DNA from: Jaapia argillacea MUCL 33604
Lineage: Eukaryota > Basidiomycota > Agaricomycetes > Jaapiales > Jaapiaceae
DNA: 64,000 nt
Direction: 5' to 3'
Assembly (NCBI GenBank): GCA_000697665.1
Contig: KL197709.1
Location: 2,941,590 to 3,005,589 of the forward strand
Part shown: one piece after another, positions 44,043 through 54,539 of the stretch
Layout: every line of letters starts with the position of its first letter
Numbering within the stretch: the stretch's first letter is position 1
Program-made: the position numbers and the translations under genes
Notes under the pieces: model-generated
The model's database searches: none
What the model was told of the DNA's origin: nothing
Seen by the model: the letters and a program-made list of their open reading frames with translations, nothing else

Positions 44043-46924
44043 TCAACTCAACTCGTGAATCACTTTATCATACTGATGAGGCAAATGCGAACTACCAACC
44101 CCCCAATCAATCAACTATCATCTCCACACGAAACCCAGTGACACTCACCTCAACATATCCCGCGCAAAAAGCATCTGCCCAAACACCTTTTCGACATCCA
44201 TCACTTCAAACAACCTCAACTTTTCCTTCTCAAGGGCCGAGTACCTGTGCGAGGATCAGATCAGAGTGAGGATGAATGAGTGTAAGATTCCAAAGATCCA
44301 CAAAGTAGGCATCGTCGAGTAAAGGAACCAAACACCCACCTCCGGTTCTCAGCACATAAATCCCCATCCCTAATCCCCCACCAAACCCTCCCAGGCGGGA
44401 ACAAATTCGCCATACACATATTCGCTTCCAACGTTTTCCTAATACTCAAAAACTACCCCACCAACATTCAACATCACCAATGACCACCATCCTGGACAGA
44501 AACTCACTCACCCATTCTTCATCCCCCTCAGCTCCAAACCCCGCTTTCCACTTAACAGCACGCCTCGTAACTCCCTTATACCCATCATCCACTTCCTTCC
44601 CCTGAGCATAACATAACCACGCACCAACCCGACTCAAATCTCGAACGCTCCCTAAACTTAACCGCGATACTATGTCGTTGGAGTATACGAACGACGTTAT
44701 CAGTGATGAAGAAAGTTTTGAGAGGGCCGGTGAGGTGAGACATCTGGGGAGTGGGTTCAGTGTTCGTGTGGAGGGAAAAGTAAGGGGCGGAGGTAGGTCC
44801 AGCGGCTATACGGAAGGAAGGAAGGGGGACGTACGGAGGTGCGAAACAGTAGACTGATACTCGGCGGCCGGCTGGGAGGCCGGAGGAAGGTACCGTTAAG
44901 CAGGTTTTGGGGTCCGCCCAGATCTGTGTTTCACATTTCAGCATAGAGTAAGGACAAGGGGAGGAAAAGACGAACCAAGCCCAACAGCGCAGCTACACCC
45001 GACCCAAGACTATGTCCACACAACACCAGCTCTACCCAAAACCCTCAATAAACACCTCCGCTCTAAAACAAATCAATGACGCACCATAACCTCTATTCCT
45101 CTTCAAAGCCTCCCTAACAGCAACATGCACAGGTTTCCCTTTCCCTCCCATAACCCTCGCCATCTTCAACATCCCTCCGTGTACTTGGTATTTAGACGTT
45201 CCTCCAAAAGTGCTTATGGAACTGGCGGTGGAGAGGGTTCGAGGACGTGAGCGGGGGAAAGGGGGGAATTGGGCGTCGAGGGGGAAAGAGCCGGGTATGT
45301 CATCTAGTTCGGCGTCGAGGGGGTCTTCGGGTATGGCATTGGTGTGTTGGTGCTGAGGTGGGTGGGTAGTTGCTGGTTCGAAATCTTCGGGGTCGCAGGT
45401 GAGGTCTACGGCTAGTTCATTCAATGACATCGTTCCTACAAAGGCCCAACAAAGTTAATTACGTGTCAAGGAAGGTAGCGTGAACGAACATACCCCTCAA
45501 AACCAAAACGACTTGTTTCCTTCCATGATCCCTCAAAACCCAAAACCTAGGCATCAACCTCTCATTCCCAACAACAGCACTAATCTTCCTCTTCCTCTCT
45601 TCCACTACATCCCTCTCCACCTCCCTCTCCGCTTTCCTGGTAACATCATCGCCATCGCCAAGATCATGAGAAGCGAATCTTTCAAAGATATCACGATCGT
45701 GTTTGCCTAAGAGGACGTTCCACCACGAATAAGCAACTTCTTTCGCCTTGTCTACTTTTGCTGTTAGGGTGGATGGAGAGGTGGGTGTGGAGGGTGATAT
45801 GGCTTCTGTCTCTGCTTCGTCTACTGCGCGCGCTAAATTGGCTTCTTCTGCATTTCGTTGGTTCTCTTCGGTGGTGGTGGGTATGGGTATTGGTCCGGAG
45901 GTGGAAGGTGATGAGGTGGGATCGAGGGAGACGCCGAAGAAGAGGAGAGAGGCGCCCCCGTACCCTGCTAAGACGAGCTTCGAGAGTCTGCGAAGGGTGG
46001 ATTTGGTTTGGGCGTTGGACGGTCGGGGTGGTGGGAGGTGGAATGATGTTGAGTGGGGAGGTGTCGGGAATTGGGTACCAGGGAAGAAGGAATTGGTATA
46101 CGAAGAGGCGGGTATACCAGATATGGGCGTCGAAGAGGGAGTAGAAGCAGGTGTAGACGAGCCAGAGAGACCTTGTCCAGGTGGTACCTCTCCAATATCA
46201 GCTGTGATGATCTGACCTCTATTCCCAGGGTATATAACATCCTTCCTAACCCTCACTCTCGAATCCTTCCTAACTCTACTCCCTTGCTCCTCCTCTTCCT
46301 CCCACCCACCCACTTCAATCTCCCTAACATTCTCAAACCACCTCTTCTCCGTCCACTCACTCGTAACACCCTGCAAAGCACCCCAAGCAACAAGCGCCTT
46401 CACAATCTCCCCAACTCCATACCTCTCCTCCGGTAAATACTCACTCATAACCGGTTCGTTCCATTCCCTCTTTACCAACCCCACGAAACTAGCCAAAGAG
46501 AAACTAGCTTCTTCACTGCCGCTGAAGATGGCGGAGAGGGTATCGATGGAGGAGTGAGCGGCTATTATGGATGTTGAGGTGAGAGTTTCGCCGAGGGTTA
46601 GAGGGGCTAGGGCTATTGATTCGATTAGGGTTATGGCGGAGGCTACTGCTGTGCCTAGGATGGGACCTGCGTGGGTCGCTCCGCCGAAGAGGGCGTAGTC
46701 GACGGTTGAAGCTGTTAGTGAGACGGTGGTAGAAGCTACTGCGCGCGTTACGGAGAACTGGAATGTGTTTCCCGGTGAGTATGAGCATGGGTATGAGTAT
46801 GAGAGGGGGGGAGGGAACGTACACCGAGTTTGGTACCGAACTTTGCAGCGCCGAAACCGAAAGAGGTGAGGGCTGAAGCGGTGTTTATGCCTAGTCTTGT
46901 GTATTTATCCCATTTGGAGGTCAT
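44043..46924 (-). CDS. Class-3 lipase, sn1-diacylglycerol-lipase-like
   Basis: Alpha/beta-hydrolase lipase. The start is MTSKWDKYTRLGINTASALTS at 46924. A hydrophobic N-terminal half follows (FGFGAAKFGTKLG, VDYALFGGATHAGPILGTAVASAITLIESIALAPL). The lipase core begins LMPRFWVLRDHGRKQVVLVLRGTMSLNELAVDLTCDPEDF. VHGGMLKMARVMG follows, and then the nucleophile elbow LVLCGHSLGSGVAALLGL near 45000 with its Ser. RVSVYCFAPP and SFVYSNDIVSRLSLGSVRDLSR supply the expected Asp region, and YFVDLWNLTLIHPH lies near the C-terminus, where the His is expected. The protein ends SSHLPHQYDKVIHELS, with the stop at 44043-44045. A long Ser/Pro/Glu-rich insert precedes the core. About a dozen introns. By family knowledge it releases a fatty acid from diacylglycerol at membranes. 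The substrate is inferred. Confidence 0.86.
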
Positions 46925-47380
46925 CGCTCACTATCGGGAGCGGCGGTGTAGAGGTGGGTGAGCAGGCAATGGCGGGACAGATGGACGCGCAGTCTCTTCA
47001 TTTTGGCAACGCGTTTCTGGGGAACAGCTTGTGATTCGAGCGCGTGGTCCGTAATGTGGTCTGTGGGAAGGTCCAGAGACTGGTCTGGGGAAGGTCCAGT
47101 GGTGGTCTACGAAGAGGAGGATTCCAACGAAATGCATCCGATGTTCGTGCTCACCACAACAAAGATGGTTGCAATCTTCCTTTCCCAGCAGCCAGCATAC
47201 TTATCACCCGACTTCAAAGTCCCGCCTTCATATCCCAGTATCATCGTACATATACCTACCCCCATTCTCCGGTCGTTCTTCCTCGAAGGGGTTCCTTAAA
47301 TACGACCTGACGTGTTTCGGTAAGTTCGGCCATCGTCCACTGACTTTCTTTCAAAATGTGAGATAATCTGTTCGCAGCCC
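46925..47380. other. Divergent region: lipase promoter and duplicated F-box promoter
   Basis: From about 46990 the sequence matches the region before the second F-box gene (from about 49295), so the promoter was duplicated with the gene. It contains a tandem GGTCTG(T/G)GG(G)AAGGTCCA motif. Confidence 0.5.
47320..47377 (+). other. 5' UTR intron of F-box gene 1
   Basis: GTAAGT at 47320 and CGCAG ending at 47377 enclose a 58-base intron stopping three bases before the ATG. The same arrangement is present in gene 2. Confidence 0.65.
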
Positions 47381-48922
47381 ATGGATACAGCCCCGTTGCT
47401 CGAGTATCTTGCCATGAACGAACCTCTCCTCCAAGACCTTACCACTCGAGTTGAAGAGGCGCACAGGGAGTTACTTCAATTGGAAGTACGACGTCAACAA
47501 CTTATCGCATTCCTAGCCCCAGCGCGCAAGGAACGGGATGACCTCAGGGAACGAGTTCAGGACGCGCATCAGGCCATTCGAGCTCCCATCCTCCGACTAC
47601 CAGTCGAAGTCATCTCGGAGATCTTCATCGCTTGCCTCCCTGACCGACCCGCCTGGTATCCCCATAAAAAGGATACCATTCATGTTGTCACGCATGTCTG
47701 CAGGCGTTGGAGGCAGATCGCCCTTTCCACCCCGTCTTTGTGGTGTCATTTTGTGATTGTCCGCCCTAGCAAAGTCCAGGGCAGGATATTTCAGAGCAAA
47801 TATCTCCAAACTATGCTATCGCGGTCCGGCAACCTTCCGCTATCGTTTAGCACCGTCTTTGACCAACACGAGGCTGCATCTGACTTGCTCCTCCCCACCA
47901 TTGAAAGATGGCAGCATGTCAGACTCTACGGCCCTGTGCAATATGCGAGGGGCATATTGAATAATACCCCAGGCGAATTCCCAACGCTCGAGACTCTTGT
48001 CATCGCACCTCTCAGAAGAGTAGTTCCCTCTCGCTTGCAACCTACCACTCCGTTCCATATCATTCGCGCACCTTGCCTCCGCACCGTTCTCGTCGGCCAA
48101 TTCGCCGACCATTCGCAATTGATCCTGCCATGGAGCCAGTTAACGCGGTTGACCCTAAGATGCTTAATCCCCCTCTCAGAATACCCCGCTTTCTTGCGGA
48201 AATGCCCAAACCTCGTTGATTGCGAATTAGGCATTCCATTTCGAACCCTGCCAGACCTTCCCTTCCGTCCAACACCAGTCGTCCTGCAACATTTACAGAC
48301 CTTGGTAGTTTGGTTCGAGAGACCATTCCAGCCCTTGCTGGACAGCCTCGTCCTCCCCGCTCTTCGTGAGCTGAGCTTCGAAACCCCTGATATATATGGG
48401 CATCCACCAATATCCTCACCCTCGACACTCTTATCTCGTTCGAGATGCTTCCTTCAGAAACTTTCGTTCCTATCATGCACCACCAGCCAAGACGAGTTTC
48501 TCGAATGCCTCGCACTTTCTCCCGCACTCTCAGAATTGTCTTTACGAGGCTCGGACCTTTCATTCGCCCAGCCATTCCTGGACTCTTTCAACCACGACAC
48601 TCCTACATCGGCAATGGTTCCTCAACTCGCCTCTCTTTCCATTACCGGAGCCTCCCCCAAGTTCTGTGCAGACCTCTCTGCGGAGCTCTTTGCTGGCATG
48701 GTTACGAACCGGTGGACAGCTTTCACGTCGGACGCATCGGAAGCCCTTGCGTCAGTGCGTGAGGAGGATAAGGGCAAACCATTACGGGTGTTTGGTTTAA
48801 CCTCGCTATCCATCCGGTCCGTTCCGGCTGACCTCGGGAGGGAAATACGGACACGATTATATAGTTGTAGGAATGAAGGGCTGGAAGTGAATAGGCCGGA
48901 GCCACAACTGGTGTGGGCGTAA
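47381..48922 (+). CDS. F-box/LRR-like protein, tandem copy 1
   Basis: Substrate-receptor candidate for SCF ubiquitin ligases, of the large mushroom F-box expansion. Intronless coding region, 513 residues. N-terminal coiled coil (LEYLAMNEPLLQDLTTRVEEAHRELLQLEVRRQQL), then an F-box at about 68-115: APILRLPVEVISEIFIACLP, VVTHVCRRWRQIALSTPSLW. The rest is Leu-rich with irregular LRR-like strands such as LPWSQLTRLTLRCLIPLSEYPAFLRKCPNL and LALSPALSELSLRGSDLSF. The end is SIRSVPADLGREIRTRLYSCRNEGLEV. It is nearly identical in layout to the copy at 49675. The target is unknown. Such receptors have been linked with nonself recognition and rapid turnover, which remains inference. Confidence 0.9.
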   Translation: MDTAPLLEYLAMNEPLLQDLTTRVEEAHRELLQLEVRRQQLIAFLAPARKERDDLRERVQDAHQAIRAPILRLPVEVISEIFIACLPDRPAWYPHKKDTIHVVTHVCRRWRQIALSTPSLWCHFVIVRPSKVQGRIFQSKYLQTMLSRSGNLPLSFSTVFDQHEAASDLLLPTIERWQHVRLYGPVQYARGILNNTPGEFPTLETLVIAPLRRVVPSRLQPTTPFHIIRAPCLRTVLVGQFADHSQLILPWSQLTRLTLRCLIPLSEYPAFLRKCPNLVDCELGIPFRTLPDLPFRPTPVVLQHLQTLVVWFERPFQPLLDSLVLPALRELSFETPDIYGHPPISSPSTLLSRSRCFLQKLSFLSCTTSQDEFLECLALSPALSELSLRGSDLSFAQPFLDSFNHDTPTSAMVPQLASLSITGASPKFCADLSAELFAGMVTNRWTAFTSDASEALASVREEDKGKPLRVFGLTSLSIRSVPADLGREIRTRLYSCRNEGLEVNRPEPQLVWA

Positions 48923-49114
48923 TCCGAGGCCGGTTCAATTGCTTCATGTCATCTCGCACCAATTGCATGCTTGGCGTAGGAATCCATACCTTGGTCCACC
49001 GTGCACTGTGTTGCAACGTAAGGTCCGTTTCTTCTGTGAACAAAAGCTCATGAGTGACGACGACATCGCGAGTGAATATTAAGGATTTGTGGGTACATAC
49101 CAAGAGCCATCAAG

Positions 49115-49252
49115 CTAATCTTCTTCGTCAACGAACAAGCCCTGGTCTTCAAAGGCAAGTCCAAGACTCCTGAACTTGAAGTCCTCGCCAACCAACGCGA
49201 TTTCATCATATCGACAAACGCCGTGCTGGTAAACCCGTATTCCCCGAGATGA
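49115..49252 (-). pseudogene. Relic of minus-strand F-box gene 3' end (in unit 1)
   Basis: Bases 49115-49138 match 51390-51420 (coding EGLFVDGED and stop), and 49157-49250 match 51547-51640, so about 130 bases between the two blocks are missing in this copy. The rest of the gene is absent. It shows that the duplicated segment began with the end of the neighbouring F-box gene and then eroded. Confidence 0.75.
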
Positions 49253-49609
49253 TGACTCTCCTTGTCCTAATATTCCCAACTGTTCTAGCTGCACGTGGAC
49301 TTCATTTTGGCAACGCGCTTCGGTGGAACAGCTTTTGATTTGACCGGGTGGTCCTTACTGTGGTCTGTGGGAAGGTCCACATACTGGTCTGGGTTGCGGT
49401 GTGGTAGTGGTCTGGGAGGTCCAAGGAGCCCAACGAAATACATCCAACCCATTCACTGTTCCCGCCAATAAGGTACGTATGTCAGTAAATATGGGTGTGG
49501 TCTCCCCTTCCATAAATCTAATCTTTCCAGCATCATCGTTGTACATCCTTCACAATTTGACAGTTGTCCTTTTAAAAGAACCTCTTTCAGTGGGACTTCA
49601 CGTGTTTCG

Positions 49610-49671
49610 GTAAGTTCTGTCCTCATCATCGTCCATTGACGGATTCAAAACGTGAGATAATCCGTTCATAG
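49610..49671 (+). other. 5' UTR intron of F-box gene 2
   Basis: GTAAGT at 49610 and CATAG ending at 49671, 62 bases, ending three bases before the ATG, as in copy 1. Confidence 0.65.
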
Positions 49672-49674
49672 CCC

Positions 49675-51204
49675 ATGGATACAGCCTGGTTGCACGAGTA
49701 TCTTGCCAGGAATGAACCTCTTCTCCGAGACATTACCACTCGAGTCGGAAAGGCACAGAAGGAGCTACTTCAGTTGGAAGTACGACGTCTACAACTACTC
49801 GCATTCGTAGTCCCAGCGCTCAAGGAACGAGACGACCTCAGGGAACGAGTTCAGAACGCGCGTCAGGCCATCCGATCTCCTATCATCCGACTACCAGTGG
49901 AAATCATGTCGGAGATCTTCATCGCTTGCCTCCCTGACCGACCCGCCTGGTATCCCCATAAAAAGAATACCATTTGCGTGGTCACACATGTTTGCAGGCA
50001 TTGGAGGCAAATCGCCCTTTCCACCCCGTCTTTGTGGTGCCATTTTATGATTGTCCATCCCAGCCAAGTCGAGGGCAGGATATTTCAGAGGGAATATCTC
50101 CAAACTATGCTATTGCGGTCCGGCAACCTTCCCCTGTCGTTCAGCATGGTCTTTGACCAATACGAGGCTACATATGATTTGCTCCTCCCCGCGATTGAAA
50201 GATGGCAGCATGTCAGGCTCTACGGTCCTGTGCAATATGCGAGCGGCATATTGGAAAACAACCCAGGTGCATTCCCAATGCTCGAGACTCTTGTCATCGC
50301 ACCTCTCAGAGCAACAGTCTCCTCTCGCTTGGAACCAACTACTCCGTTCCAGATCACTCACGCGCCACGCCTCCGCGCCCTTATCCTCGGCCAATTCGCC
50401 CACCCTTCGTTATTGATCCTACCATGGAGTCAGCTAACACAGCTGACCCTAAGATGTTCAATCCCCCTCTCAGAATACCCAGCCTTCTTACGGAAATGCC
50501 CAAACCTCGTCAATTGCGAATTAGATATTCAATATCGAATCGTGCCAGACCTTCCCTTCCCTCTAACATCACTTGTCCTCCAACACTTGCAGACCTTAGT
50601 AGTTTGGTCCGAGAGACCATTCCAGACCTTGCTAGACAGCCTCGTCCTCCCTGCTCTTCGTGAGCTGAGCTTCGAAGCCCCTCATATCCAGAGGCATCCA
50701 CCGATATCCTCTCCGTCCAGTCTCTTAACTCGTTCGACCTGCCTCCTTCAGAAACTTTCTTTCCTGTGGTGTGCCGTGAGCCAAGACGAATTTCTCGAAT
50801 GCCTCGCACTCTCTCCCACACTCTCAGAGCTGGCTTTACGGGGTTCGGACCTTTCATTCGCCAAGCCATTCCTGGACTCTTTCAACCCCGACACTCCTAC
50901 ATCGGCAATGGTTCCTCAACTCGCATCTCTTTCCATTACCGGAGGCTCCCAAAAGTTCTGTGCAGACCTCTCTGCGGAGCTCTTTGCTGGCATGGTTACA
51001 AACCGGTGGACAGCTTTCACGTCGGACGCGTCGGAAGCCCTTGCATCAGTACGCGAGGAGGACAAGGGCAAACCATTACGAGTCTTTGGTTTCACCTCGC
51101 TATCCATCCGGTCCATTCCGGCTGACCTCGGGAGGGAAATATGGACACGATTGTGTCGGTGTAGGAACGAAGGACTGGAGGTGAATTGGTCGGAGCCGGT
51201 ATGA
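49675..51204 (+). CDS. F-box/LRR-like protein, tandem copy 2
   Basis: Intronless, 509 residues. Same build as copy 1: coiled coil (LHEYLARNEPLLRDITTRVGKAQKELLQLEVRR), F-box SPIIRLPVEIMSEIFIACLP followed by CVVTHVCRHWRQIALSTPSLW, then a Leu-rich body ending EIWTRLCRCRNEGLEVNWSEPV. Differences from copy 1 are scattered substitutions in the coiled coil and the middle repeats (for example LWCAVSQDEFLECLALSPTLSELALRGSD). The last third (GSQKFCADLSAELFAGMVTNRWTAF onward) is almost unchanged. Both copies remain fully open, so both may be expressed. The copy 1 stop lies a few codons later (PQLVWA tail). Confidence 0.9.
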   Translation: MDTAWLHEYLARNEPLLRDITTRVGKAQKELLQLEVRRLQLLAFVVPALKERDDLRERVQNARQAIRSPIIRLPVEIMSEIFIACLPDRPAWYPHKKNTICVVTHVCRHWRQIALSTPSLWCHFMIVHPSQVEGRIFQREYLQTMLLRSGNLPLSFSMVFDQYEATYDLLLPAIERWQHVRLYGPVQYASGILENNPGAFPMLETLVIAPLRATVSSRLEPTTPFQITHAPRLRALILGQFAHPSLLILPWSQLTQLTLRCSIPLSEYPAFLRKCPNLVNCELDIQYRIVPDLPFPLTSLVLQHLQTLVVWSERPFQTLLDSLVLPALRELSFEAPHIQRHPPISSPSSLLTRSTCLLQKLSFLWCAVSQDEFLECLALSPTLSELALRGSDLSFAKPFLDSFNPDTPTSAMVPQLASLSITGGSQKFCADLSAELFAGMVTNRWTAFTSDASEALASVREEDKGKPLRVFGFTSLSIRSIPADLGREIWTRLCRCRNEGLEVNWSEPV

Positions 51205-51390
51205 GGCCCGTTCCATTGCTCCATGCGGAATGTCATGTTGCACACTTGGCGCAGGAATCCATAGCTTAGTCCAAAGCACACCGTATTACAACGCAGAGGC
51301 CCGTTTCTCTTGGGAACAAAAGCTCATGAGTGGCGACAACATCGCGAGTGAATATTAAGAATTTGTGGGTGCAAACGAAGAGCCATAAAG

Positions 51391-52808
51391 CTAATCTTCT
51401 CCGTCGACGAACAAGCCCTCATCTCGGCATGTCGCCAAGGCGCTACATATTGTCTGCTGCAATTCGACGGAGACGGGTGGCATCGAAAGGATATCGATGC
51501 CCTCCGGGTTTAGGATATATGAGTCTCTTATCCTCTGCTTCGAAGCCGAGTCCAAGACCCCTGAAGTCCTCACCAACCAATGCGATTTCATCATATCGAC
51601 AAACGCCGCGTTATTAAATCTCGTATTCCCCAAGATAATCAGGGTTTGCAACCTAGGCACAATATAGGGCTGCTGCTGGTCCTCGGTATCAGGATCCCCA
51701 TGCCAATTGAGAGCTTGAACGGTGACATCCATGAAAGACATGCCGGAATCAACGAGGAGCAAGTCCAACAGATGTGGCATGCTCCAGAGGATTTGGATGA
51801 ATTCTAATGCTGATATGGCAGCGGCGGAGAGGAGAAAAGATTGGATGAGACAGCATGATCTAGTGATCAGGTTCAAGATGGGCACGCGGACTGAAGAGTC
51901 GAGGACCCAAACGTGGAGTTTGATCAGTCTAGGGACGGTGAGGCTGTCGAGGAGTGGGTACAGGGGAATATTTGCGCTGATCTTGAGCACCGTGAGGTTT
52001 GGCAGAACGATAAGGTCGAACTCGAAATGTTCACCATAAGAATGACTCATGATTATGACTCATGATTATGACTTCACAAGTTAGAAGCTTCGGGCACTGC
52101 CTCAGGACATCGTAGCATTCCCACATCGAGCCAAACGATTTCAAGTCGATGTCCTCCAATTGGGACCAGGGTACGCAGAATGGAGAGGGACGAATGAACG
52201 CATCGAGGATGAAGGTGGTGAGAAGAGGAGCCGGCTTGATCTGGATGACTGGGGATGCAAGTTGTCTCACTCGAAAGAGCGATCGAGTGGAGAAAACTTT
52301 CAGCAATGAGAAACCCCTGGTGCTCAAGCAGTTCCGCAACATTTCGTGTAAATGAGGGTACGAGGCGACCAGTGATATCTCCTCCTAGCGGTCAAAGCAG
52401 CCCCATGTCTCCAACAAAATCGCCTTTGTGATCAAAGGATTGGTCTTGCGTCCGGTATTCGAGAAGGATAAGAATGATATTTTCAAAGGACAATTCCTCG
52501 AGCGATATAGCCAAGCTTGTATCAGGAGTAGTGTGGATTTCGTGAAAGGGACCCCGTGATGATTGATTGGATCATCATCGGTAACTTTAATGCGAGACCA
52601 GAGTCTGGGGTTTGACGATCCGCCTCCAGTGACTGCCGACTTGGGTGACGAGGAGGGGAGTGGTCATGGAATTGGGTGCAATAGATTGGTCTGGGGGTAA
52701 ACAAGATTCGAATAGTTCCACTGTAATCTCGTTGGGGATGGTGAGGATGGGCGCCCATGGAGATGGAGAACTGCCTGCTTCATGTGGGTTGACCCTCCGA
52801 GGAGGCAC
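51391..52808 (-). pseudogene. Decayed F-box gene (third member, opposite strand)
   Basis: Protein-like sequence runs minus-strand from about 52808 to the stop at 51391. The F-box is ILTIPNEITVELFESCLPP then LLVTQVGSHWRRI. The body has LWSRIKVTDDDPINHHG, PSPFCVPWSQLEDIDLKSF, LVLPNLTVLKIS-like stretches and the end LATCRDEGLFVDGED. The frame is broken. After HWRRIVKPQT the reading frame must shift to reach LWSRIK. A TAG interrupts WGCFDR|EEISLV near 52387. A 13-base tandem duplication at 52042-52067 shifts the frame after EVIIMSH. No ATG is present at the left end of the frame (a GTG lies there), so the first exon is missing or unrecognised. An intron could conceivably hide the TAG, but not all three defects. 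Confidence 0.75.
52042..52067. repeat. 13-base perfect tandem duplication
   Basis: ATGACTCATGATT twice in a row, followed by six bases of a third copy. It lies in the coding region of the F-box pseudogene, and 13 is not a multiple of three. Confidence 0.95.
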
Positions 52809-53864
52809 AAGGTTAGAGCTATGTACAGTATCTAAGAAAATGAAGTAAGTTAGGTGAGATGAATGAGCGATATTTTAGAATTTAACGTTGACCATACACT
52901 GCCATCGGCATCAATCTGGTAGTCGCGAAAACGCGAATGTGCCAAAGCTCGGCGATGATGAAGTTCGAGGCGAGTTATTCTTTTCACGAATGAAAGGTCG
53001 TGGATCGAGTGGAGACGGACAAGTTTCGCCCTTGGTATCTAGGTCCAAGACGCGGGGCCACGCGTTGGGTGGGAAGGGCAGGAAGGTTGGACGTTCAACT
53101 CCGTTCAATTCATGCACTCGACCTGTCCTGTCTCTAGCACAAAACCTCGTCTGACTGTCTCGTCAATCCCCAAGACCATCCAATTAATATTGCTCTCATA
53201 GTAATGCTTCGCCCCTTCAAGGACAACCTTCTCCGTTTGTTGTGATGTGGAGTCGTCTTGCCCTGGGTTGGAAAAGCTGAGCGTCTCATCAGGAAGAGAG
53301 ATCTTTCCTCCAAGACACCGGAATAAGTATCTCCCTTGCACTTGTCCAGAGACTTACCACCGTTTGACTCGGCAGCTCGATTGCTCAGCTCTCCGCATCG
53401 CCCCATGCATGCTTTTCGAAGGGCCTACTAGTACTTGCATCTCTTCCTGGCCGAACAGGATTTTAATCTCGCCCGAACATGTTCCAATCTCAAGACAACT
53501 CTCTTCTTATTTTCGAGACTTTTGGTGCCATTACCTCTGATACTATCTTGCTGGAGATCTCGGCGGCCCGCCCTCACATTCCTAACCCTCGAGCTTCTCT
53601 CTCTAGTTGATTTTCTTCTCGGGTACACAATTCCTTGAGCGGGTGAGTGGAGGCGCTCTTGTCGTGTTGGTCACGATCATAACCCGGGATGTGCGTTCAT
53701 AACAAGAACCACTGAAACACCCGTCTTGCGCCCTATATTTTCTTCGCCTCTGACCCCCAATCAACATCCCTCCTTTCTCAAACACTCACCCCAGTCATTC
53801 GTTAATATCCCTCACCCCACCCGCTTTTCACCACCAACGGCAATTGGCGATTCGAAAGGCAGAA
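52809..53864. other. Intergenic, no supported gene
   Basis: Several short frames of 40-90 codons on both strands. One on the minus strand (53105-53341, KHYYESNINWMVLGIDETVRRGF) has protein-like composition, but no start, splice partner or family is clear. It could contain the missing first exon of the F-box pseudogene. Confidence 0.35.
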
Positions 53865-54520
53865 ATGGCTCCCCTCGCACAAATTAGCTACGCAACCCAC
53901 GCAGCAACACCAACACTCAATGTCCTCACCACCTTGCAATCACACATCGCGCGTCAAGGCTACACCCGCACAGACTCTATCGCCTCTCTTACTCTCTTCG
54001 TCATCGCCCTCCTCATCCTCACAGGCCTCGCCATTGCCGGCTTACACTCCTACTGCTCTTCCCCTTCCTCCTCCATCCCCCAATCATCCTCTTCCTCGCT
54101 CAGTGAACCCTCCTCCCCCATCAAGAACTACAAACCAGAACCTTCTTTCAGGAAAGTTATAAGCCCCGTGTTCCCAGCACTTAACCGAATGCCAGACACC
54201 TCCTCACCGACGCCGGCCACCTTAGCTCTAACCGCCGTCCTTCTGGGTCCTGCTGGATTGGGTATGACGGGGTTGGAAGCTGTCATGATAGAGCAAGCTG
54301 GGAGAAAGGTCAGGAGTGAGGACGAGAGGAGGAAAGTAGACGATGAAGATGTGGAGATGAAGAGGGACAAAGTTGACGTTGAGAAGATGGTGGATTTGAT
54401 TTTCGAGTTGGTAAGTAACGATTTCCTTTGGACTCGAAGGAAAGAAAAGATTCTGCCTCATGGTTCGACCGTGTATTCATGTTTGCTTGGTAGCCTTCGC
54501 TTTCCAGACATTACAAGTAG
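53865..54520 (+). CDS. Hypothetical single-pass membrane protein
   Basis: Unrecognised. It starts MAPLAQISYATHAATPTLNV; the longer frame 21 bases upstream starts at TTG. One clear membrane helix, SIASLTLFVIALLILTGLAIAGL, lies near residues 36-58. A Ser-rich stretch, a second weakly hydrophobic Ala/Leu segment (TPATLALTAVLLGPAGLGMTG) and a highly charged C-terminal helix (RSEDERRKVDDEDVEMKRDKVDVEKMVDLIFEL) follow. A donor GTAAGT follows the last Leu, and an acceptor TAG at 54491-54493 would give the ending ELPSLSRHYK and a stop at 54518-54520. If the intron is not used, the frame ends at 54539. About 190-225 residues. No family or function is suggested. Confidence 0.5.
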
Positions 54521-54539
54521 CCACCAACACATCTCATAA

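Larger units (their letters stand above)
46990..49252. repeat. Tandem segmental duplication, unit 1
   Basis: Carries an F-box promoter, 5' UTR intron, F-box gene and a shrunken 3' end of a minus-strand F-box gene. It matches 49295-51640 in the same order and orientation. The spacer between units is about 45 bases. Confidence 0.85.
48923..49674. other. Spacer between F-box copies
   Basis: Holds the 3' part of duplication unit 1 with the F-box relic, the unit junction near 49253-49294, and the duplicated promoter of copy 2 with its 5' UTR intron. Confidence 0.5.
49295..51640. repeat. Tandem segmental duplication, unit 2
   Basis: Second copy of the 2.3 kb unit. It starts ACTTCATTTTGGCAACGCG and runs through F-box copy 2 into the end of the minus-strand F-box pseudogene. 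Confidence 0.85.

Noticed and set aside
48060-48575. 171-codon minus-strand frame, with a parallel in copy 2
   Set aside because: Antisense of the F-box body. Present in both copies only because the segment is duplicated.
53479-53610. 43-codon ATG frame MFQSQDNSLLIFETFGAITS...
   Set aside because: Plausible composition, but too short and without neighbours or a family to support a gene.
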